Assembly (NCBI GenBank): GCA_947631485.1
Contig: CANRLJ010000024.1
Span: 1 to 10,030 of the forward strand
Direction of reading: 5' to 3'
DNA from: an uncultured Clostridia bacterium
Lineage (GTDB): Bacteria; Bacillota; Clostridia; Christensenellales; UBA1242
Length of the DNA: 10,030 nt
In this document: positions 1 through 7,617 of the stretch, in pieces
How the letters are laid out: the number at the start of each line of letters is the position of its first letter
How positions within the stretch are numbered: position 1 is the stretch's first letter
Position numbers and translations under genes: made by a program
Notes under the pieces: generated by a model
What the model saw: only the letters and a program-made list of their open reading frames with translations
The model's database searches: none
What the model was told of the DNA's origin: nothing

Positions 1-1504
1 TTATGTCATCGCCTGCCTTGTTTGCGTCCGCCGCACCAATGACTGCAGACAATGTTGCAATGACCGCTTTTATTGTCACAAGGCCAACTATGATGAACAA
101 CGTCTGAACAAAATAGTCCGCGATGCCAATGTTGAAGAAGTTTATCTGATTTACATACGGCAAGATGAGCAAAACCAAATTCATGCCGACAACTGCACCA
201 TATGACATCAAGACCTGTTTGGTGAAATTTTCTCTCCAATTCTTTGCCGCTTGCCCATTGTCCAAAGGTGCCAAGCCATACATTGGAGGAGCAATCAAAA
301 ACAGAACCAAGCACATAAAGAATCTGGTCATCAAACCCATGATGATGTTGAGGAAGATTGATGTTGCAACAATGATGCTTCCAAAGCCGACGATGAAGTT
401 GAAACTCCACAAGTCATAATAATACCAAACAAAACCAATATTAAACTTTGAAAAAGCGTGTGTGTCTATTGCCAAAAACTGGGTGAAGAACGTTGGCGAA
501 ATCCAAGCCATCCATGTTCCATTGTCATATCTAATTTTTATTGGCTTTGACGTGTGCAGATTGCAAGCAAAAGCGGTGTCAATCATCTCTGCAAGTTCTT
601 CATTTCCGTCTGCATTTCGGAACAAGTCGAAATCGGACCCCAAATAACTATAATCATCATCGCCGACAAATCTGTTTACTCCGTCCTTGCTGAACCAATC
701 ATATTTTCTTGCACGGTTTGCGTTATATGCCGCCGTCTTGAACAGTGACCCAGAAAATGTTGCGTTTGTGGCTGCGATGTTTGTCATCGAAGGAAACTCT
801 TCTCTTATCTGAATTTCCATGGTTGAATATCCCACATCACCATAAACACATCCACTGGATGCGCCAAAGATGTCATAATACACATATGAGGTTTCTCCTG
901 CATATGGGCTGTTTGGATTTTCGTCATGGCTTCGCGCCGTCTGTGCCGGAACCAAATTGTCTCGCACAGCGTCCATGCCATACAAACTTACCACCGCAGT
1001 GTCTGAGGTGGAAGTGATTTGGTCGAGTGCTGTGAGAAGTGCCTGAGAAACAAAAAGTCCAAGCACAATGACAATAGGAACAATTGCAATGCTTACGAGT
1101 GATCTTCCTGCTGTGTAAACATATTGCATTGGGCCTTTGGCTGCTTTTTCGTCATAGTTGTAGTGGCTCTTTATGATTGCCACCAATGTGGATGCAAAAA
1201 GTATGATTACTCCAAAAATTATGAAAGACCAAAAGACTGTGGAGAGGACTGAGTAATGCAAACCATACTCGTTCATATCAAAACCGATTATTCCTGTGAT
1301 GAACTGGGTGATGATGTCGCCCGTTGTTCTGTGGGTGACGCCTGTCACAGGGTCCGTTATATACACGATGTCAAGTCCGGCAAGTTTACGGAAAAGCAGT
1401 TGCAGCACATCAATGACAGACGCAATGCTTGCATAAATCAAATACATCAGTTTTGGAACCATATCAAAAAGTGCTTTGAAAAAGTTTTCAATAAAACTAA
1501 ACAT
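1..1504 (-). CDS. VirB6/TrbL-like conjugation membrane protein (Mbov_0396-like), partial, C-terminus beyond left edge
   Basis: Seen: one open frame of 501 codons runs from an ATG at 1504 to the left edge with no stop, so the C-terminus is missing. The codon just before the ATG is TAG, which makes this the first possible start; AAAGG and AGGAGG lie upstream. The protein has a hydrophobic N-terminus (about 18-38), two further membrane segments (88-112, 135-158), a polar stretch of about 200 residues, then four more segments (about 362-386, 390-414, 430-452, 464-490). Between the fifth and sixth segments is the pattern APPMYGLAPLDNG followed by WRENF and SYG. Known: a Pro-rich helix end followed by LD-G, W-ENF and SYG resembles the VirB6/TrbL-like channel subunits of Gram-positive and mollicute conjugative elements. 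Inferred: an inner-channel component of a type IV secretion system, read leftwards as the first gene of its operon. No T4SS ATPase is visible here, so the assignment rests on topology and this motif. Confidence 0.7.
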   Translation of the reverse strand, partial: MFSFIENFFKALFDMVPKLMYLIYASIASVIDVLQLLFRKLAGLDIVYITDPVTGVTHRTTGDIITQFITGIIGFDMNEYGLHYSVLSTVFWSFIIFGVIILFASTLVAIIKSHYNYDEKAAKGPMQYVYTAGRSLVSIAIVPIVIVLGLFVSQALLTALDQITSTSDTAVVSLYGMDAVRDNLVPAQTARSHDENPNSPYAGETSYVYYDIFGASSGCVYGDVGYSTMEIQIREEFPSMTNIAATNATFSGSLFKTAAYNANRARKYDWFSKDGVNRFVGDDDYSYLGSDFDLFRNADGNEELAEMIDTAFACNLHTSKPIKIRYDNGTWMAWISPTFFTQFLAIDTHAFSKFNIGFVWYYYDLWSFNFIVGFGSIIVATSIFLNIIMGLMTRFFMCLVLFLIAPPMYGLAPLDNGQAAKNWRENFTKQVLMSYGAVVGMNLVLLILPYVNQINFFNIGIADYFVQTLFIIVGLVTIKAVIATLSAVIGAADANKAGDDI

Positions 1505-1543
1505 CTATGCCTTTCTTGCCTCCTACTCCATTTATTCTCTCTC

Positions 1544-1572
1544 ATTTTACCAAATTAAATTACATTTTGCAA
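1544..1572 (-). promoter_or_regulatory. Sigma-A-like promoter for the conjugation-type membrane protein gene
   Basis: On the minus strand, TTGCAA (1572-1567) and TAAAAT (1549-1544) are separated by exactly 17 bases, with a TG one base upstream of the -10 box (extended -10). The expected start near 1537 gives a leader of about 30 bases that contains AGGAGG (1524-1519) and AAAGG (1514-1510) before the ATG at 1504. This fits a housekeeping promoter well, but it is prediction only. Confidence 0.6.
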
Positions 1573-1654
1573 CAATTTTCGTAATTTTTTTTGCGATTAC
1601 AACGCTTTCTCGCAAGCAAGTCGGCATATCGGTGCATGCAAACGCCATTTTTTC

Positions 1655-1683
1655 TTGTAATTTTTGCTTGTTTGTCCTATAAT
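1655..1683 (+). promoter_or_regulatory. uvrC: Sigma-A-like promoter placing transcription start at the uvrC ATG
   Basis: TTGTAA (1655-1660) and a perfect TATAAT (1678-1683) are separated by 17 bases. Transcription would be expected to start 6-8 bases after the -10 box, at about 1689-1691, which coincides with the A of the uvrC ATG at 1690. No Shine-Dalgarno-like sequence lies between the -10 box and the ATG. The mRNA would therefore be leaderless or nearly so. Confidence 0.6.
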
Positions 1684-1689
1684 ATTGCT

Positions 1690-3498
1690 ATGAACGACAT
1701 TATTCGTGAAAAACTTAAAAACCTCACCACTCGCCCCGGCGTGTATATCATGCGCAACAAGGAGGGCGAGATTATTTATATTGGAAAGGCCAAAAACCTC
1801 AAAAACAGAGTTTCGCAATACTTCAGAAACAGTCCAAAGCCAAGCAAAGTTCAAGCGATGGTGGACAATGTGCACACCTTCGACTACTTCATCGCCACAA
1901 GCGAACTTGACGCCCTTGCACTTGAAAGCAATCTGATTCACAAGCACCAACCCTTCTACAACATCTTGCTTAAGGATGGAAAGGCTTTTCCTTACATTAA
2001 GATAAACCTTAAAGACGACTTTCCTCGCCTTGAAATTGTTCGGCATGTCAAGAAAAATGATGGGGCAAAATATTTTGGGCCTTACATTGCCGGAATTGAC
2101 CCCCGCGAAATCCTCAAAATTGTCAGTTCGGCGTTTAGGCTGCGCTCGTGTGCTGGAAAGATTGACGGCAAAGCAAAAAGGGAGTGCCTAAACTATTCCA
2201 TGGGGCTGTGCCTTGCCCCTTGCACAAATCGCGTTTCAAAAGAGGAGTACGCCGAAGAGGTGAAGAAAGTCCTCAGATTTTTGAGTGGAAACGACGACGA
2301 GGTTGAGGAAATTTTGCAGAAGAAAATGCAAACCGCCTCCAATATGGAAAATTTTGAAAGGGCAATCGAACTCAGAGAAAGCCTTAAGATGATTGCAAAA
2401 CTCAAACAGAGGGTGGTTGCAAATCTGCCAAAGGATGTTGACAAAGATGTTGCGGCATATCATTTCAACGGCCTGAGCGGAGTTGTGACAATGATGGTTA
2501 TTCGCGGCGGAAAAATTTTGGGAATTATGAACTTCTCGCAAAATGACGCCGAATTTGAAGAGGGCGACACTCTTTTCAATTTTCTGACGGAATATTATTC
2601 AAATTCTCTTCTGCCGGCAGAACTTGTTTTAAGTCACCAAATTGATGAAGAATTGTTCAGGCAATACACTGGCAAAAATGTCAGGATAATCACAAATCCA
2701 CACGGTGCAAACCTCACCCTCTTGAAGATGGCAAAAGAAAATGCGCAAGAATACATGGACAAACATCGTGAAAAAGAAAAACGCGACTATGACCAGTCCT
2801 TTGGCGCAATGAAACTGCTGCAAGAAAAACTTGGTCTGAAGGCATTGCCAAGAAGGATGGAGTGCTATGACATCTCGCATATCAGCGGAACAAACAAGGT
2901 GGCATCCATGGTGGTGTTTGTTGACGGAAAGCCGGCAAAGAGCCAATACAGAAAGTTTAAGATTAAGACCGTGCAAGGAAACAACGACTTTGAAAGTTTG
3001 AAGGAGGCTCTGACACGCCGACTTAAAAGATATTGCGAACAAAACGGCGAAAGTTTTAAGGAAAAGCCCGACCTTCTTGTGATTGACGGCGGCAAAGGTC
3101 AACTTTCGTCTTGCTATGAAATTTTGAAGAGTTTTGGGCTGGAAGAAAAAATTGAAATGATTTCTTTGGCAAAAAGGATTGAGGAGGTCTTTACGACCAA
3201 AAACAATGTTCCTGTCATCTTGAAATATGCAAGTGCGGAACTTCGCCTTTTGCAACGCATAAGAGACGAAGCGCACAGATTTGCAATAACCTTTCATAGA
3301 GCACTCAGAACAAAATCTCAGACAAAGAGCGAACTTGAAGAAATAAACGGCCTTGGTCCAAAGAAAATTCAGGCATTGCTGACGGCATTTGGAACAACCG
3401 AAAACATAAAAAAAGCAAGCGCCGAAGAACTCTGCCTTGTAAAAGGCATCACCCCCGCCCTTGCCGATTCTATTTTGGAATTTTTTAAAAACAACTGA
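1690..3498 (+). CDS. uvrC: UvrABC excinuclease subunit C
   Basis: UvrC makes the two incisions flanking a bulky DNA lesion once UvrA and UvrB have loaded, in cytoplasmic nucleotide excision repair. The 602-residue product has the usual family length and every expected part: a GIY-YIG nuclease domain (GVYI 17-20, YIG 30-32, R40, N91); four cysteines at 154, 166, 174 and 178, matching the spacing known to bind an Fe-S cluster in E. coli UvrC; a UVR/UvrB-binding helical pair at about 206-241; the RNase H-like 5' nuclease with YDISHISG (D394), VIDGGKGQ (D466) and the HR motif near 536; and two helix-hairpin-helix motifs at about 548-600. I chose the ATG at 1690 because conservation begins at MNDIIREKLK. 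An upstream in-frame ATG at 1591 would place the promoter inside the gene. uvrA and uvrB are not in the window, and the gene is divergent from its left neighbour and convergent with the GT operon. Confidence 0.97.
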   Translation: MNDIIREKLKNLTTRPGVYIMRNKEGEIIYIGKAKNLKNRVSQYFRNSPKPSKVQAMVDNVHTFDYFIATSELDALALESNLIHKHQPFYNILLKDGKAFPYIKINLKDDFPRLEIVRHVKKNDGAKYFGPYIAGIDPREILKIVSSAFRLRSCAGKIDGKAKRECLNYSMGLCLAPCTNRVSKEEYAEEVKKVLRFLSGNDDEVEEILQKKMQTASNMENFERAIELRESLKMIAKLKQRVVANLPKDVDKDVAAYHFNGLSGVVTMMVIRGGKILGIMNFSQNDAEFEEGDTLFNFLTEYYSNSLLPAELVLSHQIDEELFRQYTGKNVRIITNPHGANLTLLKMAKENAQEYMDKHREKEKRDYDQSFGAMKLLQEKLGLKALPRRMECYDISHISGTNKVASMVVFVDGKPAKSQYRKFKIKTVQGNNDFESLKEALTRRLKRYCEQNGESFKEKPDLLVIDGGKGQLSSCYEILKSFGLEEKIEMISLAKRIEEVFTTKNNVPVILKYASAELRLLQRIRDEAHRFAITFHRALRTKSQTKSELEEINGLGPKKIQALLTAFGTTENIKKASAEELCLVKGITPALADSILEFFKNN

Positions 3499-3507
3499 GC
3501 GTGCAAG

Positions 3508-4509
3508 TCACGAAAAAATCCATCTCACACTGATTAAAAATCTTAACAGTCTTGGAAGATGCGGATAGAAAATCTGCATAGATTTTGGCGCCAACTTGCA
3601 TTGTTTAAAGATTTTTGCGTTTTGTTTGTAATATTGGTAAATCTTGCTTATTTCCTGCTTATTTTTATATTTTCCATTTTTAAATGTTCTTATCAACATT
3701 TCGTGGCAATACATACATTTGCAAAGAACGGCATATTTTTTTACTTCCACCCAATGTTTTTCCGCACAAAAATCAATCATATAGTCGGTCGCAATGAAAC
3801 TTGAAAGAAGTTTGTCGTTCATTTTGGTGTGAATTGCGCTGCCCTTTCTCATCCTATAAAAATATAATCGCTGTTTTAGATAGACAACATCTTTGCAAAG
3901 TGCAATATATTTGAAGTTGAACAGCCCGTCTTCCGCAATTATCAGTCGTTCGTCAAACACATTTGGATAGTTCTCCATCTTTGAAACGATTTCATGCTTG
4001 TAAAGTTTGTTCCAAATTGCAAAAGAACTTTCACGTCTGCACAACAGGCGGCACAGCGCCTCTTCTTGTGTGAAAACTTGCTGCTCGGAAGAATTTTCGG
4101 GCTTTATTTCTTCATAACAAGTGCTTTCAGAGACATATTTTCGCTGACATGCTGCCAGTTGGCACTTGCTTTCAACCAAACTGTCATGCAGCCTCTCCAA
4201 GAGGTTTGGTGCAAACATGTCGTCATCATCGCAAAAATATATGTATTCACCAACGGCATGAGCCAGCCCATTGTTTCTCGCTTTGCAAACTCCACCATTT
4301 TCTTGCGTCAACACCTTAACTTTTGGATTTTGTTTGCCATAGTTCTGCAAAATCTCCAAAGTGTTGTCCTTCGAGCCATCGTTTACAAAGATGACTTCGA
4401 TGTTTTTGTATGTTTGGTTTTCTATGCTTTTCAAACAGTCAGAAATCCATTTTTCAGAATTATAACATGGCACAATTACAGAAATTAAGTCTTTCACAAA
4501 GTTTGTCAC
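3508..4509 (-). CDS. Family 2 glycosyltransferase (GT-E), last gene of the surface-polymer operon
   Basis: A GT-A fold, family 2 (Glycos_transf_2) enzyme that would move a sugar from a nucleotide donor to a growing glycan at the cytoplasmic membrane face. In the 333-residue product: SVIVPCYN (10-17), FVNDGSKD (41-48, donor nucleotide binding), the QENGG/ARN region (69-79), a metal-binding DxD-type site written DDDD (94-97), and AED (192-194), matching the SED site of its paralogs. The C-terminal third is basic with a hydrophobic end and resembles GT-B more than the other three. The start is GTG at 4509. Aligned with GT-D (MSERVKNLV against MTNFVKDLI) it gives the same N-terminal length; a GTG at 4497 is the alternative. 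The first 50 bases overlap GT-D in another frame, and the only Shine-Dalgarno candidate is the G9 tract at 4519-4527, nine bases upstream. The gene ends nine bases from the uvrC stop, tail to tail. The sugar and acceptor cannot be predicted. Confidence 0.9.
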   Translation of the reverse strand: MTNFVKDLISVIVPCYNSEKWISDCLKSIENQTYKNIEVIFVNDGSKDNTLEILQNYGKQNPKVKVLTQENGGVCKARNNGLAHAVGEYIYFCDDDDMFAPNLLERLHDSLVESKCQLAACQRKYVSESTCYEEIKPENSSEQQVFTQEEALCRLLCRRESSFAIWNKLYKHEIVSKMENYPNVFDERLIIAEDGLFNFKYIALCKDVVYLKQRLYFYRMRKGSAIHTKMNDKLLSSFIATDYMIDFCAEKHWVEVKKYAVLCKCMYCHEMLIRTFKNGKYKNKQEISKIYQYYKQNAKIFKQCKLAPKSMQIFYPHLPRLLRFLISVRWIFS

Positions 4510-5476
4510 TTACAAAATCCCCCCCCCGCACTTTGAATTTGTGTTGCAAATAATATGTGTTTATAACCAAAAACTTGTTTGACAAATACCACCTATATTT
4601 TTTGACATATTCAAGCAAAGAGTCTATTGTTTGACTGTCATTGAAGTTGCTGTCCAAAATTCCATACAACAGCCCCATCTTCTTTTGAACAACCCTCATC
4701 CTCACAAACTTTAACAGATTGGGATGATATGTCTTGCAATATTCTTCAATCCAATCCATCCCAATAAGCGAGGACAATTTGTTTGTGTTAAATTTGCTGC
4801 GAACAAGACTCTTGTTTCTTTTTCGATAAAAATACAAAACCGTGTCCGTCAGTGTGAACTTTTTAATGGTTGAAAACAGTCTAAAATTGAAATCAAGGTC
4901 TTCACTAAATTTGATGTCCTCATTAAATCCGTGTGTCCCGTGCATTTCATTTATGCTTTCCGCTCTATAAAGTTTGTCCCACACAGCACAGCCTATTTTA
5001 TACTGCAACAGTCTTTTTAAAATTTGCTCGGTGTCTGTAAAACAAATCCTCTTTCCTTCGTTCACATTTAAATTGTTCTGAAAGTGAGCGTCTTCCTCAA
5101 CCCTTTCTCTTTTGCAACCCACACAATCACTTTGCGTCTCAACCATTGTCTTGTGTAGGATTTCAATAATTTTGGGCGATAAAATGTCATCAGAGTCAAA
5201 AAAATACAAAAATTCCCCCATAGAATTTCTTATTCCTGTGTTTCTGGCGGCACTCAAACCTTGATTTTCTTGACTTACAATTCTGCAATACTTTTTGTCC
5301 TTTGTGAATGAACGTAACAGTGACAATGTGTCATCGGTGGAGCCATCATCAACAAAGACAACTTCAATTTGTTTGTAAGTTTGCGACTCTATGCTCTTGA
5401 AGCAGTCTTCAAGCCATGGTGCAACATTGTAACATGGAACAATTATTGAAACCAAATTCTTCACGCGTTCTGACAT
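4460..5476 (-). CDS. Family 2 glycosyltransferase (GT-D) with a 3'-terminal G9 tract
   Basis: A family 2 glycosyltransferase of 338 residues in this assembly. Motifs: SIIVPCYN (10-17), FVDDGSTDD (41-49), SQENQGLSAARN (68-79), the DSDD metal site (94-97), SED (191-193) and FYRKRNKS (217-224). The C-terminal region shares the NKFL-IN signature (300-306) with GT-A and GT-C. The start is ATG at 5476, with AAGGAG (5488-5483) six bases upstream; it overlaps the end of GT-C by 16 bases. The G9 tract spans codons 317-320 (R-G-G-D), just where homology to GT-A and GT-C ends. The last 18 or so residues (DFVSDKL onward) have no counterpart in those paralogs and are read out of frame over the start of GT-E. 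With eight Gs the protein would be 321 residues, with ten 323, both close to the 323 of GT-A and GT-C. The core enzyme is therefore probably intact at any tract length. Confidence 0.9.
   Translation of the reverse strand: MSERVKNLVSIIVPCYNVAPWLEDCFKSIESQTYKQIEVVFVDDGSTDDTLSLLRSFTKDKKYCRIVSQENQGLSAARNTGIRNSMGEFLYFFDSDDILSPKIIEILHKTMVETQSDCVGCKRERVEEDAHFQNNLNVNEGKRICFTDTEQILKRLLQYKIGCAVWDKLYRAESINEMHGTHGFNEDIKFSEDLDFNFRLFSTIKKFTLTDTVLYFYRKRNKSLVRSKFNTNKLSSLIGMDWIEEYCKTYHPNLLKFVRMRVVQKKMGLLYGILDSNFNDSQTIDSLLEYVKKYRWYLSNKFLVINTYYLQHKFKVRGGDFVSDKLCERLNFCNCAML
4519..4527 (-). repeat. G9 homopolymer at the GT-D/GT-E junction, candidate phase-variable tract
   Basis: Nine consecutive C on the plus strand (G in the mRNA) lie inside the last codons of GT-D and nine bases before the GTG start of GT-E. 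In the present length GT-D runs on to 4460. With G8 GT-D would stop at a TAA that directly abuts the GTG. With G10 it would stop at a TGA overlapping the GTG as GTGA. The tract is also the only G-rich sequence in position to act as the GT-E Shine-Dalgarno site. Homopolymers of this length are known slipped-strand hotspots; instability here is inferred. Confidence 0.75.
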
Positions 5477-6432
5477 TTAGCTCTCCTTAAGTTTTTATTG
5501 ATTTTTCTTGATATGAAAAAGTAATTTATCATCAAAAACTTGTTTTGCAAATCCTTGAAATTTGCTTTGACATACTCTTTGAGTGGATTGATGACGCTTT
5601 CGTCTGTAAATCCACTTTCTGCAATTTGGTTCAGCCAACCAAGTCTTCTTGTAACCTTTCTCGACCTGACTGTCTTGACCATTTTTGGAAGATACTTTTT
5701 GCAATACTCTTCCTCTTCTTCCAGCCCAATCAATGATGTCAGTTTGTAAACCTTAAATGGGCTGTGCACGGCGCTTCCTTCTCTGTTTCTGTATATGTAG
5801 GATGTTATATCCAGTTTGGCAAGTCTGTTGCAGTTTACCATATACCTAAAGTTGAAATTAAAGTCCTCAGAATACTTCATTTCTTCATTAAACACATGCG
5901 GATAATCTGGAAGAGTTTTTATTATTTCCATCCTATACATCTTGTTTGAAGCACCATAACCAAACTTTCTTTTGTAAAACCTTTTCAGCATCTTTGTTTT
6001 GTCAACATAATATTTTGCATTTGGTTTTTCCTTGATGGAAAACCCTTCAAACTTCGTTTGTTCTGGAACTCTAATCAACTCACTTGAGACGCAGTCACTT
6101 CCCTCTCCGTCAATCATGTAACTGTGAAAAATTTCCACCGTCTCAGGATACAACATGTCGTCAGCGTCCAAAAACATGACATATTGCCCTTTTGCTTTTG
6201 CCAGGCCAGCGTTTCTGGCGGCACTCACACCTTTGTTTTTTTGACTGAAAACATGCAAATTGTCGTGTCCTTCACAAAGTTGTTTCAGCACCTTCAGCGT
6301 GTCGTCGGTGGAGCCATCATCAACAAAAACCGCCTCAACATTTTTGTATGTTTGTGCGTTGATGCTTTTCACGCAGTCATCAAGCCATGGTGCAACGTTA
6401 TAACATGGCACAACTATTGAAACCAAATCCAT
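5461..6432 (-). CDS. Family 2 glycosyltransferase (GT-C)
   Basis: A family 2 glycosyltransferase of 323 residues. Motifs: SIVVPCYN (5-12), FVDDGSTDD (36-44), SQKNKGVSAARN (63-74), the DADD metal site (89-92), SED (188-190) and IYRNREGS (213-220). The distal part holds the NKFL-INYFF signature (297-306) and a basic tail (RKINKNLRR), as in GT-A and GT-D. I chose the ATG at 6432 because GGAGG (6441-6437) lies four bases upstream and the product then begins right before the SIVVPCYN strand. An upstream ATG at 6474 would overlap the preceding gene without a ribosome site. It lies 16 bases after the TagF-like gene and overlaps GT-D by 16 bases, so coupled translation is likely. Its 5' end is notably similar in DNA sequence to that of GT-D. 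Membrane association through the basic tail is plausible but not shown. Confidence 0.92.
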   Translation of the reverse strand: MDLVSIVVPCYNVAPWLDDCVKSINAQTYKNVEAVFVDDGSTDDTLKVLKQLCEGHDNLHVFSQKNKGVSAARNAGLAKAKGQYVMFLDADDMLYPETVEIFHSYMIDGEGSDCVSSELIRVPEQTKFEGFSIKEKPNAKYYVDKTKMLKRFYKRKFGYGASNKMYRMEIIKTLPDYPHVFNEEMKYSEDFNFNFRYMVNCNRLAKLDITSYIYRNREGSAVHSPFKVYKLTSLIGLEEEEEYCKKYLPKMVKTVRSRKVTRRLGWLNQIAESGFTDESVINPLKEYVKANFKDLQNKFLMINYFFISRKINKNLRRAKCQNA

Positions 6433-6448
6433 ACATCCTCCAAAAAAT

Positions 6449-7609
6449 TTATTTTTTCTGTTTGTTAACATCAAAGCTCATCAAAGCATCATAGCATCTT
6501 TCACATGCATGTCCATCTTCAATGCAGCCAAGCCCATCCAAAAATTCCTTGACTTTCTTTTTGTAATTTTCTTTGTTTTTGTTCACATCCAAAATCACTT
6601 GCTGCAATTCTTCAAATGTGTATGCAATTGGGCAAGGAAATTCTTTGTATGACAAATAAACCCCTCTCTCCTCAGACAAATATTGTTGGCTGTTTCTTGC
6701 ATAGATTATGCTTTGTTTTCCTGCAATCATCATGTCAAACATGCATGTTGAAAAGTCTGTTATCAATATATCGCTTATTGAAATGATGTCCTGCATGTCC
6801 TCATAACTTGTCACATTTTGCACTCTGTCACCAAAATTCAATTTTGCTGTCTTTCTCGCCAAATTTGGATGGAAACGATACAAGATTTTGACGTTTTTAT
6901 TTGTAATCTTTTTTATGGTTTCATAAAGAGTCTCGTTGTCTAGAAAGCACTTTTCCAATGGCTCTTTTTTTCTGAAGGTTGGTGCGTAAAGCACAACAAA
7001 ATCATCCTCCGAAATTCCAAGTTCCTTTCTTATTTTGTCATTGTTTGTTCCGTTTATCACAACATCACACCTTGGGTTTCCGGTCATGACAATCTTGCCT
7101 TCGGCATTAAAACACTTTGCAAACAATTCAGAGCACTGCGAAGAGCCCACTGCAAGCATATCAAACAACTTGTTGTCGTTTTCTGCCATCCTTTTATAGA
7201 AATCGGGCAAGTTTGGGGCATCTCTCTCAATCTTTTTATACGCAATAGGCCCGCCGTGCCAAATTTGAATATACACCTGCCCCTTTCTTTTCATAAAGAA
7301 AGGAAAAAATCTGAAATTGTTTACAACGTACCTGCTGGTGTGCAGATGATACAAGTCCAAAAGCGACATATATCTGTGATGTTTCACGCCCTTTGGCAAC
7401 TGTTTTTTTGCAACTTTTCTGTTGTTCATACTGTAATAAAATTCAAATTCGTCTTTGTGATTTGCATACATCCACTCAAAAAGGGCCCTTGAATTGCATG
7501 CATATTTTGTTCCGTCATTTGAAACAAAATAAATCTTGTTTTGTTTTATCTTAAAAATTCTGAATATATAACAAAATCTGCCTATAAAATGCATCAATTT
7601 GTAAATCAT
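6449..7609 (-). CDS. CDP-glycerol glycerophosphotransferase family protein (TagF-like)
   Basis: A member of the Glyphos_transf family. Characterised members move glycerol-phosphate (or ribitol-phosphate) from the CDP-activated form onto teichoic acids and similar polymers at the inner membrane face. Seen in the 386-residue product: IQIWHGGP (114-121, H118), GNPRCD (177-182), APTFR (209-213), YRFHPN (244-249, H247) and ITDFSTCMFD (283-292). These correspond to the two catalytic histidines and the Asp/Ser substrate-phosphate site known from TagF. The first 20 residues are hydrophobic and aromatic and may bind the membrane; there is no extra N-terminal domain. The start is ATG at 7609 with a perfect AGGAGG (7619-7614) four bases upstream, and the GT-B stop codon overlaps that site. 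The only non-GT2 gene of the operon, it suggests a phosphopolyol component in the polymer. Whether it acts as primase, polymerase or decorating enzyme cannot be told. Confidence 0.88.
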   Translation of the reverse strand: MIYKLMHFIGRFCYIFRIFKIKQNKIYFVSNDGTKYACNSRALFEWMYANHKDEFEFYYSMNNRKVAKKQLPKGVKHHRYMSLLDLYHLHTSRYVVNNFRFFPFFMKRKGQVYIQIWHGGPIAYKKIERDAPNLPDFYKRMAENDNKLFDMLAVGSSQCSELFAKCFNAEGKIVMTGNPRCDVVINGTNNDKIRKELGISEDDFVVLYAPTFRKKEPLEKCFLDNETLYETIKKITNKNVKILYRFHPNLARKTAKLNFGDRVQNVTSYEDMQDIISISDILITDFSTCMFDMMIAGKQSIIYARNSQQYLSEERGVYLSYKEFPCPIAYTFEELQQVILDVNKNKENYKKKVKEFLDGLGCIEDGHACERCYDALMSFDVNKQKK

Positions 7610-7617
7610 AAAACCTC

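Noticed and set aside
1585-1592. T8 run between the divergent promoters as another variable tract
   Set aside because: T-runs of seven or eight are expected in AT-rich intergenic DNA. It lies in neither a coding frame nor a promoter spacer.
1591-1689. 33-residue N-terminal extension of UvrC from an upstream in-frame ATG
   Set aside because: It precedes the conserved UvrC N-terminus, overlaps the -35/-10 promoter and has no ribosome site. The ATG at 1690 gives the normal family length.
2629-3297. Long open frame on the minus strand inside uvrC
   Set aside because: It is the complement of a strongly conserved gene. Its translation is Phe/Cys/His-rich with no recognisable motif, as expected of a shadow frame.
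3500-3512. CGTG-CAAGT-CACG stem between uvrC and GT-E as a bidirectional terminator
   Set aside because: The stem is only four base pairs. It is followed by an A-run on the plus strand, and on the minus strand the T-run comes only after an eight-base gap. Too weak to annotate.
6433-6474. Upstream ATG for GT-C at 6474
   Set aside because: It would overlap the end of the TagF-like gene and ignore the GGAGG four bases before the ATG at 6432.
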